A stretch of 64,000 nt of DNA from NCBI RefSeq assembly GCF_002891295.1, contig NZ_LGUI01000013.1:124001-188000 (forward strand), read 5' to 3'. Source of the DNA: Streptomyces eurocidicus (GTDB lineage Bacteria; Actinomycetota; Actinomycetes; Streptomycetales; Streptomycetaceae). A program made the translations under genes and the position numbers. This document shows positions 17,634-26,146 of this stretch, piece after piece. The number at the start of each line of letters is the position of its first letter. Position 1 is the first letter of the stretch. Under the pieces are notes generated by a model. That model ran no database searches. It had not been told where the DNA came from and saw only the letters and a program-made list of their open reading frames with translations.

Positions 17634-18569
17634 CTACGCCGCGCCGAGCCGCTCGCCCTCGGCGATGCGGACGCCGCGGGCCCAGTCGGCCGCCTTCATC
17701 GGCTTCTTGCCCTGCGGCTGGACCCAGAGCAGCTCCACCGCGTGCGACCCGGTGCCGACGTGCACGGAGTTCTTGCCCGCCGCGACGGCGCCGGGGGCGA
17801 GGTCGGTACGGGCGGTGTCGAGGGCGACGGCCATCACCTTGAGCCGCTCGCCGCGGAAGACCGTCCAGGCGCCCGGGGCGGGGGCGCAGCCGCGCACCAC
17901 GCGGTCCACCCGGAGGGCGGGCGCGGACCAGTCCAGCCGGGCGTCCTCGACGCTGATCTTCGGGGCGAGGGAGATGCCGTCGGCCGGCTGCGGCACGGCC
18001 TCCAGGGTGCCGTCCTCGATCCCGTCCATGGTCGCGGAGAGCAGCCCGGCGCCCGCGAAGGCGAGCCGGGTGAGCAGGTCGCCGCTGGTGTCCGTGGGGC
18101 GTACGTGCTCGGTGAGCACGCCATAGACCGGCCCGGAGTCCAGGCCCTCCTCGATCAGGAAGGTGGAGGCGCCGGTGACCTCGTCGCCGGCCAGGATCGA
18201 GTGCTGCACGGGGGCGGCGCCGCGCCAGGCGGGCAGCAGCGAGAAGTGGAGGTTGACCCAGCCGCGCGCCGGGACCTCCAGGGCGGCCTTGGGCAGCAGC
18301 GCGCCGTAGGCGACGACCGGGCAGCAGTCGGGGGCGATCTCCGTCAGCCGGGCGAGGAAGTCCGGCTCACGCGGCCGGACGGGCTTGAGCACCTCGATGC
18401 CGGCCTCCTCGGCGCGCTGGGCGACGGGGCTGGCGACCAGCCGGCGGCCGCGCCCGGCGGGGGCGTCCGGCCGGGTGACGACGGCGACGACCTCGTGCCG
18501 CTCGGAGGCGATCAGGGCGTCGAGGGCGGGGACGGCGACCTCGGGGGTGCCGGCGAAGACGAGCCTCAT
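17634..18569 (-). CDS. fmt: Methionyl-tRNA formyltransferase
   Basis: A 311-residue enzyme that formylates initiator Met-tRNA. The start MRLVFAGTPEVAVPALDALI at 18569 is conserved; the extra 28 codons upstream are not. The catalytic region NLHFSLLPAWRGAAPVQHSI and the Asp in IEEGLDSGPVY are intact. The C-terminal tRNA-binding domain is complete. A purine-rich GGAGAGG lies rather far (about 13 bases) before the ATG. It diverges from the small gene at 18826. Confidence 0.95.
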   Translation of the reverse strand: MRLVFAGTPEVAVPALDALIASERHEVVAVVTRPDAPAGRGRRLVASPVAQRAEEAGIEVLKPVRPREPDFLARLTEIAPDCCPVVAYGALLPKAALEVPARGWVNLHFSLLPAWRGAAPVQHSILAGDEVTGASTFLIEEGLDSGPVYGVLTEHVRPTDTSGDLLTRLAFAGAGLLSATMDGIEDGTLEAVPQPADGISLAPKISVEDARLDWSAPALRVDRVVRGCAPAPGAWTVFRGERLKVMAVALDTARTDLAPGAVAAGKNSVHVGTGSHAVELLWVQPQGKKPMKAADWARGVRIAEGERLGAA

Positions 18570-18825
18570 GGGTGGCGAACTACCTCTCCTCGAGCGCCGA
18601 GTGGAACAGCCCACCAGTCTAGGGGCCCGCTTCCCCAGGGGGCGTACGGGCACTCACGCGCCCCATTCCGGCGGATGTGCGCCCCCATACCGTGACCCGG
18701 CGGCCAGTAGCGCGTTGTGGTCAAGAGAGATTGACCTGAACGGGCCGCGGCAGCGGCCCGCTTCCGTTCCTTGTCAACTCTCGCCTTTTTTAGTCCTTTT
18801 ACCCGCCGGTCCGAGAGGCTACTTC

Positions 18826-19332
18826 ATGGCCGACCACGCAACCCACGACGCCCAGGCACGGGCCAGCCTGCATCTTCTGGTCCGGGACATCGAGCGGGTC
18901 CGCAGGCAGGTGGACGCCCTGCGCACCCTCACCGCTCAGCTGGGCAACGTCTACCGCCCGCGGCGCACCGGCCCGTCGGCCGGCTTCGTCGTCTACGGGC
19001 GGGCCCCCGCGCCGACCGTACGGCTGGCGCAGGAGCTGCGGGACAGCGTCGAGACGCTGGTGACGGCCGCGGTCGACTTCGACCGCTCGCTGGGCTTCTC
19101 GTGGGACGCGGTGGGGTCGGCGCTGGGCGTCACCAAGCAGGCGGTGCACCGCCGTTACGGCGCCCGCCGGTCCACCGGCCAGAGCACCCCGGAGCCCGCG
19201 GAGGCGGTCCGCACCGCCGAGCCTGCGACGGTCCCGGCCGTCCCCGCGGCCCGCACGGTCCCGGTCCAGAGCGTGGCCCCCCACCGCGACGAGCCGAGGC
19301 CACCGGCCTTTCCGGGGCCGCGCAACGGCTGA
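18826..19332 (+). CDS. Small HTH-like protein of unknown function
   Basis: A 168-residue protein. Residues 13-45 form a possible coiled coil (VRDIERVRRQVDALRTL). Residues 93-112 (SWDAVGSALGVTKQAVHRRY) look like a helix-turn-helix for DNA binding. The last 50 residues are Pro/Ala/Val-rich and probably disordered. The ATG has GAGAGG seven bases upstream. It is divergent from fmt and convergent with priA. I recall only hypothetical homologues in streptomycetes, so no specific function is given. Confidence 0.72.
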   Translation: MADHATHDAQARASLHLLVRDIERVRRQVDALRTLTAQLGNVYRPRRTGPSAGFVVYGRAPAPTVRLAQELRDSVETLVTAAVDFDRSLGFSWDAVGSALGVTKQAVHRRYGARRSTGQSTPEPAEAVRTAEPATVPAVPAARTVPVQSVAPHRDEPRPPAFPGPRNG

Positions 19333-19496
19333 GCGGGCCGGGCCCGTGGCGGTCGGGAGCGCGGTCGTGCCCTGGCGTCGTAAGTCGGCACCGGCCGACC
19401 GGCTGGGTCGGGGTCCGGGCGTCGGCCGGGCAGGTCCGGGAGGGCACTCGGGCCCACCGGCGCCGCTCCCCCGGCCCCGGCTCGGTCGCCCCCGGC

Positions 19497-21647
19497 TCAG
19501 CCGATGTCGAGCGGGTCGATCCGCAGCGACACCGGCTCGCCGTCGCGGCGGGCCAGCCGAGCGGCCTGGGCGGTCTTGAGCGCCGAGGCCAGCACGGCGC
19601 CCCGCCCGGGACGGACCCTCAGCAGGGCACGGTCCCACCGCTCCCCCGCCGGTGCCTCACCCGGCCGGCGCGGCCGGCCGGGTGCCGTGACGCGCATGGG
19701 CACCGGCCCGAGCACCTCCGCGTCCGCCGGCAGCTCGGCCGCCGCGAGGAACTCGGCCACGGCTTCCGGCGGCCCGGAGACGGCGGCCATCCGCGACACG
19801 GGCGGGAAGCGCAGCTCCGCGCGGTCGGCCAGCTCGCGCACGGCGTGCCCGACGGGGTCCCACCGGACGAGCGCCTGGACCGGGCGGAGCGTCGCCTCGG
19901 CGACGATCACGACGGTGCCGCCCTCGGCCTGGCTCCGCACCAGCGCCGCCGCGTCCAGCCAGCGGCGCAGTGCCTCCTCGCCCGCCCGCAGGTCCGGGAA
20001 GCCGAGCAGGGCCCAGCCGTCGAGGAGCAGGGCCGCCGCGTAGCCGCCCTCGGCCACCGGCTCGGCTCCGGGCGTGCACACGACGATCGCCGGGCGGTCG
20101 GGGACGGTGTCGAGGATGTGGTCACGGCCGGAGGTGCGCACGGGCACCGACGGGAAGGCCAGCCCCAGCTCCTCCGCGGTGCGCCCGGCCCCCACGACCC
20201 GGGCACGCAGGAGCCTCCCGCCGCACTCGGCGCAGTGCCAGTCCGGGTGTGCCCGGCCGCACCAGCCACAGCGCAGGCCGCCGTCGCCCGCCGTCGCCTC
20301 CAGGGGGCCGACGCATGCCACACAGCGCGCGGGCTCGCGACAGCGCTCGCAGGCGAGCCGGGGGACGTAGCCCCGGCGCGGCACCTGCACCAGCACCGGG
20401 CCGTGCTTGAGGCCCTCCCGGGCCGCCTGCCAGGCGACGGTGGGCAACCGTGCGGCGCGGGCGGCCGCGTCCCGCGCCTCGTCGGCGTCGCCGACCGTAC
20501 GGATCCGGGGCGCCGTCGTCCTGACCCGGTCGCGGTCGGCGGCCAGCGGCAGGGCCCAGCCGGTGTTCATCAGCTGGGCCGCCTCCACCGTGCAGCCGAA
20601 GCCCCCCAGCAGGAACGCCGCCTTCTCGTGGGCCGCCCGGGACATCAGCACCTCGCGGGCGTGCGGGTGCGGAGCGTTCTGCGCGCTGTGGCTGGTGTCG
20701 CCGTCGTCCCAGATCGCGACGAGGCCGAGGGCGCGCACCGGCGCGAACATGGCGGCCCGGGTCCCGACGACGACGCGCACGGAACCCCGGCTGACCGCCA
20801 GCCAGCGGCGGTACCGCTCCTCGGGGCCGAGGTCGGCGGTCAGCAGGACATGGCGTCCCGCACCGAGCAGCGCGGTCAGCTCGGCGTCGACCCGGGCGGC
20901 GGCCCGGCCGTCCGGCAGGACGAGCAGTGCGCCGCGCTCCGCGGCGAGCGCGGTGCCGGCGGCCCGGGCCAGCTCCTGGGGCCAGTGGGGGCCGGGCAGG
21001 GCCGTCCACACGGCACGTGGCGAGTCGCCCCGGGAGACCGCGTCCAGAAAGGCCGGGCCGGTCGGATAGCGGGACCAGGTGCCCGGACCGGGCCGTGGCG
21101 GTGCGGGCAGCGGTTCGGGGGACGGCTCGGCCTCGATGCGGGCGTGCCGGGGCGGCACCGCCAGCTGCAGCACGTCCGCGAGCGATCCGGCGTAGCGATC
21201 GGCGACCGAGCGGCACAGCTCGTACAGGGCGGGGCTGAGCACGGGCTCGGGCGACAGGACCTGGGCCAGGGCCGCCAGCGGGCCTCGGTAGTCGGCTTCG
21301 GCCACCCGCTCGACGATGTATCCGTCGAGGAGCCCGCCGCCCTCCCGGCGGCCCTCCCGCACATTGCGGGCGCCCGCGCCGAAGCGGACCCGGACCCGCG
21401 TGCCCGGCTGGGCGACAGCGTCGAGCTCGGCCGGAACGGCGTATTCCCACAGCTGGTCGAGGTGGACGGGGCCCTTGTCGACCAGCACCCGGGCCACGGG
21501 CAGGGATCCGGCGAGCGCGGCGCCGCGCCACGTCCGCGGCTTCGCCCGCGGCACCTTCGCCTTGCGCACCGTCTCCCGGATGAACGCGAGCTGCTCCCCG
21601 TGTTCCGACTCCGAGGCCCCGCCGGCCCGCCCGTTCTCGCTGCTCAC
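19497..21647 (-). CDS. priA: PriA-like primosomal protein N', degenerate helicase
   Basis: A 716-residue homologue of PriA, which restarts replication at stalled forks. The N-terminal fork-binding region and zinc-binding cysteines (CERCREPARCVACVG, CGWCGR, CAECGG) are present. The ATPase signatures are not: there is no GxTGSGKT Walker A where expected (ALPGPHWPQELA stands there), and DEAH is replaced by WDDGD. This loss is known for actinobacterial PriA, which probably acts as a loader without helicase activity. The start is GTG 21647 with AGGA eight bases before it; the frame is open 39 codons upstream. It follows metK. Confidence 0.85.
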   Translation of the reverse strand: MSSENGRAGGASESEHGEQLAFIRETVRKAKVPRAKPRTWRGAALAGSLPVARVLVDKGPVHLDQLWEYAVPAELDAVAQPGTRVRVRFGAGARNVREGRREGGGLLDGYIVERVAEADYRGPLAALAQVLSPEPVLSPALYELCRSVADRYAGSLADVLQLAVPPRHARIEAEPSPEPLPAPPRPGPGTWSRYPTGPAFLDAVSRGDSPRAVWTALPGPHWPQELARAAGTALAAERGALLVLPDGRAAARVDAELTALLGAGRHVLLTADLGPEERYRRWLAVSRGSVRVVVGTRAAMFAPVRALGLVAIWDDGDTSHSAQNAPHPHAREVLMSRAAHEKAAFLLGGFGCTVEAAQLMNTGWALPLAADRDRVRTTAPRIRTVGDADEARDAAARAARLPTVAWQAAREGLKHGPVLVQVPRRGYVPRLACERCREPARCVACVGPLEATAGDGGLRCGWCGRAHPDWHCAECGGRLLRARVVGAGRTAEELGLAFPSVPVRTSGRDHILDTVPDRPAIVVCTPGAEPVAEGGYAAALLLDGWALLGFPDLRAGEEALRRWLDAAALVRSQAEGGTVVIVAEATLRPVQALVRWDPVGHAVRELADRAELRFPPVSRMAAVSGPPEAVAEFLAAAELPADAEVLGPVPMRVTAPGRPRRPGEAPAGERWDRALLRVRPGRGAVLASALKTAQAARLARRDGEPVSLRIDPLDIG

Positions 21648-21724
21648 AGCCACAGTCCTACCAGACCCCACTGACAGCGGAGGGCCCTCGGCCCGGGGCG
21701 GGCACAGCGGGCGGGCGGGTACGC

Positions 21725-21762
21725 GTACGGCCCCGGACCGATTCCCCGGTCCGGGGCCGTAC
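21725..21762 (-). terminator. Terminator of metK
   Basis: Perfect 15-bp stem, 21725-21739 with 21748-21762, around an 8-base loop, about 27 bases after the metK stop. It suggests priA has a promoter of its own or depends on readthrough. Confidence 0.75.
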
Positions 21763-21788
21763 ACGGCACAGCGTGGGCGAGCCGGGGC

Positions 21789-22997
21789 TTACAGGCCCGC
21801 GGCCTTCTTCAGGGCGTCCACCCGGTCCGTGCGCTCCCAGGTGAAGTCCGGGAGCTCGCGGCCGAAGTGGCCGTACGCCGCGGTCTGGGCGTAGATCGGG
21901 CGGAGCAGGTCGAGGTCGCGGATGATCGCGGCCGGGCGGAGGTCGAAGACCTCGGCGATGGCGTTCTCGATCTTCTCGGTCTCGACCGTGTTGGTGCCGA
22001 AGGTCTCGACGAAGAGGCCGACGGGCTCGGCCTTGCCGATGGCGTAGGCGACCTGGACCTCGCAGCGGGCGGCCAGGCCCGCGGCGACGACGTTCTTCGC
22101 GACCCAGCGCATGGCGTACGCGGCCGAGCGGTCGACCTTGGACGGGTCCTTGCCGGAGAAGGCGCCGCCGCCGTGGCGGGCCATGCCGCCGTAGGTGTCG
22201 ATGATGATCTTGCGGCCGGTGAGGCCGGCGTCGCCCATCGGGCCGCCGATCTCGAAGCGGCCGGTCGGGTTCACCAGCAGGCGGTAGCCGTCGGTGTCGA
22301 GCTTGATGCCGTCCTCGACGAGCTCCTTGAGGACGTGCTCGACGACGAACTCGCGGATGTCGGGCGCCAGCAGCGAGTCCAGGTCGATGTCGGACGCGTG
22401 CTGGGAGGAGACGACGACGGTGTCCAGGCGCACGGCCTTGTTGCCGTCGTACTCGATGGTGACCTGGGTCTTGCCGTCGGGGCGCAGGTAGGGGATGGTC
22501 CCGTTCTTGCGGACCTCCGACAGGCGGCGGGAGAGCCGGTGCGCCAGGTGGATCGGCAGCGGCATCAGCTCGGGGGTCTCGTCGCAGGCGTAGCCGAACA
22601 TCAGGCCCTGGTCGCCGGCGCCCTGCTTGTCGAGCTCGTCCTCGTCGCCCTCGACACGGCTCTCGTACGCGGTGTCGACGCCCTGCGCGATGTCGGCGGA
22701 CTGTCCGCCGATGGACACCGACACGCCGCAGGAGGCGCCGTCGAAGCCCTTCTTGGAGGAGTCGTAGCCGATCTCGAGGATCTTGTTGCGCACGAGGCTG
22801 GCGATCGGCGCGTACGCCTTCGTCGTCACCTCTCCGGCCACGTGCACCAGGCCGGTGGTGATCAGGGTCTCGACGGCGACGCGGGACGTCGGGTCCTCCT
22901 GGAGGAGGGCGTCGAGAATGGTGTCGCTGATCTGGTCAGCGATCTTGTCGGGGTGACCCTCGGTCACAGATTCCGAGGTGAACAGGCGGCGGGACAC
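21789..22997 (-). CDS. metK: S-adenosylmethionine synthetase
   Basis: A 402-residue enzyme making SAM from methionine and ATP. The ATP-binding TSESVTEGHPDKIADQISD lies near the N-terminus; GAGDQGLMFGYACDETPELM and GGGAFSGKDPSKVDRSAAYA are the family signatures. It starts with GTG, with AGGGAG four bases before it. The 178-base gap to coaBC shows no SAM riboswitch that I can recognise. The supply of SAM is relevant to RsmB here and to methylation generally in streptomycetes. Confidence 0.97.
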   Translation of the reverse strand: MSRRLFTSESVTEGHPDKIADQISDTILDALLQEDPTSRVAVETLITTGLVHVAGEVTTKAYAPIASLVRNKILEIGYDSSKKGFDGASCGVSVSIGGQSADIAQGVDTAYESRVEGDEDELDKQGAGDQGLMFGYACDETPELMPLPIHLAHRLSRRLSEVRKNGTIPYLRPDGKTQVTIEYDGNKAVRLDTVVVSSQHASDIDLDSLLAPDIREFVVEHVLKELVEDGIKLDTDGYRLLVNPTGRFEIGGPMGDAGLTGRKIIIDTYGGMARHGGGAFSGKDPSKVDRSAAYAMRWVAKNVVAAGLAARCEVQVAYAIGKAEPVGLFVETFGTNTVETEKIENAIAEVFDLRPAAIIRDLDLLRPIYAQTAAYGHFGRELPDFTWERTDRVDALKKAAGL

Positions 22998-23175
22998 ATC
23001 GCTCCCTGGGGTTGCAGCGGCTGCTGGCTGATCATTTGCAGGACCCGTGTTCGAGAGCTGCGCTCGACGCGGATCCTGAGCCAGTTTATCCGGCGTTCTC
23101 GTGGTTGGGGCATCCGGTCTGCCTTCACCGGTGGAGTGACCTGCGACACCTTCCGTCTCCGGAGCCCCGGAATCC

Positions 23176-24384
23176 TCAGGAAAGGCGTTCCGTCACAAGG
23201 TTCCAGACGATGTCGGCGAGCCCCTCCTTGGGGCCGTAGGGCACCGGGGTCTCGGAGCCGTCGGGCGCCAGCACGACGGCCTCGCTCCGCTCGGCGCCGA
23301 AGGTCTTGCGCTCCCCGACCTCGTTGACCACGAGGAGGTCGCAGCCCTTGCGCGCGAGCTTGGCCCGGCCGTTGGCGAGGACGTCGTCCGTCTCCGCGGC
23401 GAAGCCCACCACGATCTGCCCGGGGCGGGGGCGATCCGCGGAGAGTTCCGCGAGGATGTCCGGATTACGCACCAGAACGACCGGTTCCGGGTCCTGCCCG
23501 TCCCGCTTCTTGATCTTGCCGGAGGCGTACGAGGCCGGGCGGAAGTCGGCGACGGCGGCCGCCATCACCACGGCGTCGGCGGCGGCGGCGGCCTTGAGCA
23601 CCGCCTCCCGCATCTGCACCGCGGTGCCCACGCGCACCACGTCGACCCCGGCGGGGTCGGGCAGCTCGCTGTTGGCGGCGACGAGCGTCACCCTGGCCCC
23701 GCGCGCCACGGCCGTACGGGCCAGGGCGTAGCCCTGCTTGCCCGAGGAGCGGTTGCCCAGGAAGCGCACCGGGTCCAGGGGCTCCCGGGTGCCGCCCGCG
23801 CTGACGACCACATGGCGCCCGGCGAGGTCCGTGCCCTGCCCCTCGGCGCTGCGGGCCAGCACCCGGCGGCAGACCTCGAAGATCGCCTCGGGGTCCGGCA
23901 GCCGGCCCTTGCCGGTGTCGACGCCCGTCAGACGGCCGACGGCGGGCTCGATCACGATCGCGCCCCGGCGGCGCAGCGTCGCCACGTTCTCCTGGGTGGC
24001 CTGGTTCTCCCACATCTCTGTGTGCATGGCGGGCGCGAAGACGACCGGGCAGCGGGCGGTGAGGAGGGTGTTGGTCAGCAGGTCGTCGGCGAGCCCGTGC
24101 GCGGCCTTGGCCAGCATGTCGGCGGTCGCGGGCGCGACGACGACGAGGTCGGCCTCCTGGCCGATCCGCACGTGCGGCACCTCGTGGACGGAGTCCCACA
24201 CCTGGGTGGCGGCCGGCTGACCGGACAGCGCCGACCAGGTCGCCTCGCCGACGAAGTGCAGCGAGGCGGCGGTCGGCACCACCCGTACGGAGTGCCCCGA
24301 CTCGGTGAGGCGGCGCAGCAGCTCACACGCCTTGTAGGCGGCGATCCCGCCGCTGACCCCCAGGACGACCTTGGGCTTGTCCAT
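23176..24384 (-). CDS. coaBC: Bifunctional CoaBC (PPC synthetase/decarboxylase)
   Basis: A 402-residue enzyme of coenzyme A synthesis. The N-terminal flavin decarboxylase half (CoaC) starts KVVLGVSGGIAAYKACELL. It has the substrate loop PAMHTEMWENQATQENV and the CoaC flap around ARCPVVFAPA. The C-terminal synthetase half (CoaB) starts near GRHVVVSAGGTREPLDPVRF and carries GNRSSGKQGYALA and the KIKK lysines. ATG 24384 has GGGGAG ten bases upstream. Gene order rpoZ-coaBC-metK-priA is standard in actinobacteria. Confidence 0.96.
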   Translation of the reverse strand: MDKPKVVLGVSGGIAAYKACELLRRLTESGHSVRVVPTAASLHFVGEATWSALSGQPAATQVWDSVHEVPHVRIGQEADLVVVAPATADMLAKAAHGLADDLLTNTLLTARCPVVFAPAMHTEMWENQATQENVATLRRRGAIVIEPAVGRLTGVDTGKGRLPDPEAIFEVCRRVLARSAEGQGTDLAGRHVVVSAGGTREPLDPVRFLGNRSSGKQGYALARTAVARGARVTLVAANSELPDPAGVDVVRVGTAVQMREAVLKAAAAADAVVMAAAVADFRPASYASGKIKKRDGQDPEPVVLVRNPDILAELSADRPRPGQIVVGFAAETDDVLANGRAKLARKGCDLLVVNEVGERKTFGAERSEAVVLAPDGSETPVPYGPKEGLADIVWNLVTERLS

Positions 24385-24442
24385 CGTTTGGCTTCTCCCC
24401 GCCATCTCGTGCGTACGTACGACCGTACGGTCCCATGACACA

Positions 24443-24504
24443 CCACAGGCCCGGCAGGCGCTCCCCCCGGCGGAACGCCGGGAGGGACCCTGCCGGGCCT
24501 GTGG
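24443..24504 (-). terminator. Terminator between rpoZ and coaBC
   Basis: Outer stem of 16 bp, 24443-24458 with 24489-24504, perfectly paired. The 30-base apical region contains a smaller GC-rich hairpin. It starts 20 bases after the rpoZ stop. Confidence 0.8.
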
Positions 24505-24523
24505 CTGTGCGGGACCGAACGCC

Positions 24524-24796
24524 CTACTGGGCCGGGGCCTCGATGGCCTCGGAGGTCAGCAGACCGGCGTTGATCTCACGGAGCGCGATGGAGAGCGGCT
24601 TCTCGTGGACGTGGGTGTCCACCAGCGGACCGACGTACTCCAGCAGGCCCTCGCCGAGCTGCGAGTAGTACGCGTTGATCTGACGGGCGCGCTTGGCGGC
24701 GTAGATCACCAGGCTGTACTTCGAGTCGGTCGCCTCGAGGAGCTCGTCGATCGGAGGGTTGATGATGCCCTCGGGCGCGGTGATGGAAGAGGACAC
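24524..24796 (-). CDS. rpoZ: RNA polymerase omega subunit
   Basis: A 90-residue subunit that helps assemble RNA polymerase and in several bacteria forms part of a ppGpp site. The core PPIDELLEATDSKYSLVIYA and AKRARQINAYYSQLG are diagnostic. The GTG start at 24796 has GGAAGG six bases before it and gives the usual streptomycete length; an ATG 19 codons upstream falls in the gmk end. It follows gmk after 53 bases. relA lies at the far end of the window. Confidence 0.97.
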   Translation of the reverse strand: MSSSITAPEGIINPPIDELLEATDSKYSLVIYAAKRARQINAYYSQLGEGLLEYVGPLVDTHVHEKPLSIALREINAGLLTSEAIEAPAQ

Positions 24797-24849
24797 TGTC
24801 TGCCTTCCGATGGGGGTGGAGATCAGGAACTTCGGGGGATATCCCCAGT

Positions 24850-25440
24850 TCAACGCAGCAAGGCTAGCAGCTCGCGCGCGACGTCCTCGACGGAGGTGTT
24901 GACCAACGTCACATCGAACTCCGCCTCGGCCGCCAGCTCGATCTTCGCTGCGGCCAGCCGGCGCTCGATGACCTCGGGCGACTCGGTGCCCCGGCCGGTG
25001 AGCCGGCGGACCAGCTCGTCCCAGCTCGGGGGCGCGAGAAAGACCAGCTGGGCGTCCGGCATGGACTCACGGACCTGCCGGGCGCCCTGGAGGTCGATCT
25101 CCAGCAACACGGGCTCACCGGCCTCCAGGCGGTCGAGGACCGCCTGGCGCGGCGTGCCGTAGCGGTTGCCGGCGAACTCCGCCCACTCCAGCAGCTCACC
25201 GTTGGCGACGAGCTTGTCGAATTCGCCGTCGTCCACGAAGAAGTACTGGACACCTTCCCGCTCGCCGGGGCGCGGCTTGCGGGTGGTGGCCGATACCGAG
25301 AGCCACACCTCGGGGTGGGCCTTGCGCATATGGGCGACGACCGTGCTCTTACCGACCCCGGAGGGGCCGGAGAGCACGGTCAGCCGCGGTTGTCTGGCCG
25401 GGGGTACGGGGGACGTCCCCCGGGAGACTGCAGTACTCAT
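24850..25440 (-). CDS. gmk: Guanylate kinase
   Basis: A 196-residue kinase that phosphorylates GMP to GDP. The P-loop SGPSGVGKST is at residues 24-33, and the GMP-binding segment SVSATTRKPRPGEREGVQYF follows. The N-terminal Pro/Ser-rich 18 residues are an actinobacterial extension. The ATG at 25440 has only a weak ribosome binding site. It is next to sihF (38-base gap) and rpoZ, a conserved trio. Confidence 0.96.
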   Translation of the reverse strand: MSTAVSRGTSPVPPARQPRLTVLSGPSGVGKSTVVAHMRKAHPEVWLSVSATTRKPRPGEREGVQYFFVDDGEFDKLVANGELLEWAEFAGNRYGTPRQAVLDRLEAGEPVLLEIDLQGARQVRESMPDAQLVFLAPPSWDELVRRLTGRGTESPEVIERRLAAAKIELAAEAEFDVTLVNTSVEDVARELLALLR

Positions 25441-25478
25441 GCAGTGATTATCCCGGTTCCCGGGAGTGCCTGGGAACG

Positions 25479-25802
25479 TCAGGCGGCCTTGCCGCCGAAC
25501 TCACGCTCCAAGGAGGCGATCTGATTCGAGCCGAGCCCGCGCACCCGGCGGCTCTCGGAGATGCCGAGCCGCTCCATGATCTGCTTGGCGCGGACCTTGC
25601 CCACACCCGGAAGGCTCTCCAGGAGTGCGCTGACCTTCATCTTGCCGATGACTTCATTCTTCTGGCCCTGCTCGATGACCTCGTGCAGCGAGGCGCCGGA
25701 GTGCTTGAGCCGATTCTTGACCTCGGCGCGCTCCCGGCGAGCCGCGGCGGCCTTTTCGAGCGCGGCTGCGCGCTGTTCAGGGGTAAGGGGCGGAAGAGCC
25801 AC
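25479..25802 (-). CDS. sihF: Actinobacterial integration host factor sIHF
   Basis: A 107-residue basic nucleoid protein unrelated to HU/IHF. The N-terminal helix (EQRAAALEKAAAARRERAEV) leads to a helix-two-turn-helix DNA-binding part containing LESLPGVGKVRAKQIMERLG. It compacts DNA and influences sporulation and antibiotic output in S. coelicolor. GTG 25802 has GAGGTG eight bases upstream. The gene is preceded by three hairpins that isolate it from pyrF, and by a promoter candidate at 25851-25879. Confidence 0.95.
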   Translation of the reverse strand: MALPPLTPEQRAAALEKAAAARRERAEVKNRLKHSGASLHEVIEQGQKNEVIGKMKVSALLESLPGVGKVRAKQIMERLGISESRRVRGLGSNQIASLEREFGGKAA

Positions 25803-25850
25803 GCCTACGTCACCTCGGATATCGAACTGTCGGATAACGGACCGGTGAGG

Positions 25851-25879
25851 AACCTAGTCGGCCCACACCTGCGGAGCAA
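25851..25879 (-). promoter_or_regulatory. Candidate promoter of sihF-gmk-rpoZ
   Basis: TTGCTC (25879-25874) and TAGGTT (25856-25851) on the minus strand, 17 bases apart, are a reasonable housekeeping promoter. The start codon lies about 50 bases further on. TTGCTC occurs twice in tandem here. Confidence 0.45.
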
Positions 25880-25957
25880 CGAGCAACGCGCTTGCACGTT
25901 CGCTCTCGTCGGAGACTAGCGGCCGATCCCGCTCCAGTCAGCGAGAACAGACGAAAA

Positions 25958-25985
25958 GTCCTGGTCAGACTCGCTCGACCAGGAC
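25958..25985 (-). terminator. Third hairpin after pyrF, with U-run
   Basis: GTCCTGGTC and GACCAGGAC pair over 9 bp around a 10-base loop. Read on the minus strand, the stem is followed by TTTT, giving a conventional intrinsic terminator. Confidence 0.7.
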
Positions 25986-26061
25986 CTTTCCGGACATAAT
26001 GACCGACAATTCTTGTCCGAGATCTTCTCCCGGGTACCGCCGGGTACTGTCGGAGACCCCT

Positions 26062-26087
26062 CACGGGCCGGTCCGCACCGGCCCGTG
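26062..26087 (-). terminator. Second hairpin after pyrF
   Basis: CACGGGCCGGT and ACCGGCCCGTG pair over 11 bp with a CCGC loop, in the 344-base gap between pyrF and sihF. Confidence 0.65.
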
Positions 26088-26104
26088 CCGGGCCGTGCCG
26101 CCAT

Positions 26105-26130
26105 GACCCGGGCCGCCCTCGGCCCGGGTC
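26105..26130 (-). terminator. First hairpin after pyrF
   Basis: GACCCGGGCC and GGCCCGGGTC pair over 10 bp around GCCCTC, 16 bases after the pyrF stop. It probably ends the pyr cluster transcript. Confidence 0.7.
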
Positions 26131-26146
26131 GTCCGGGAGGGTCGCT

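Noticed and set aside
22998..23175. Possible SAM riboswitch in front of metK
   Set aside because: I could not fold any known SAM class here, and the 178-base gap has no terminator or sequestered ribosome binding site that I can see.
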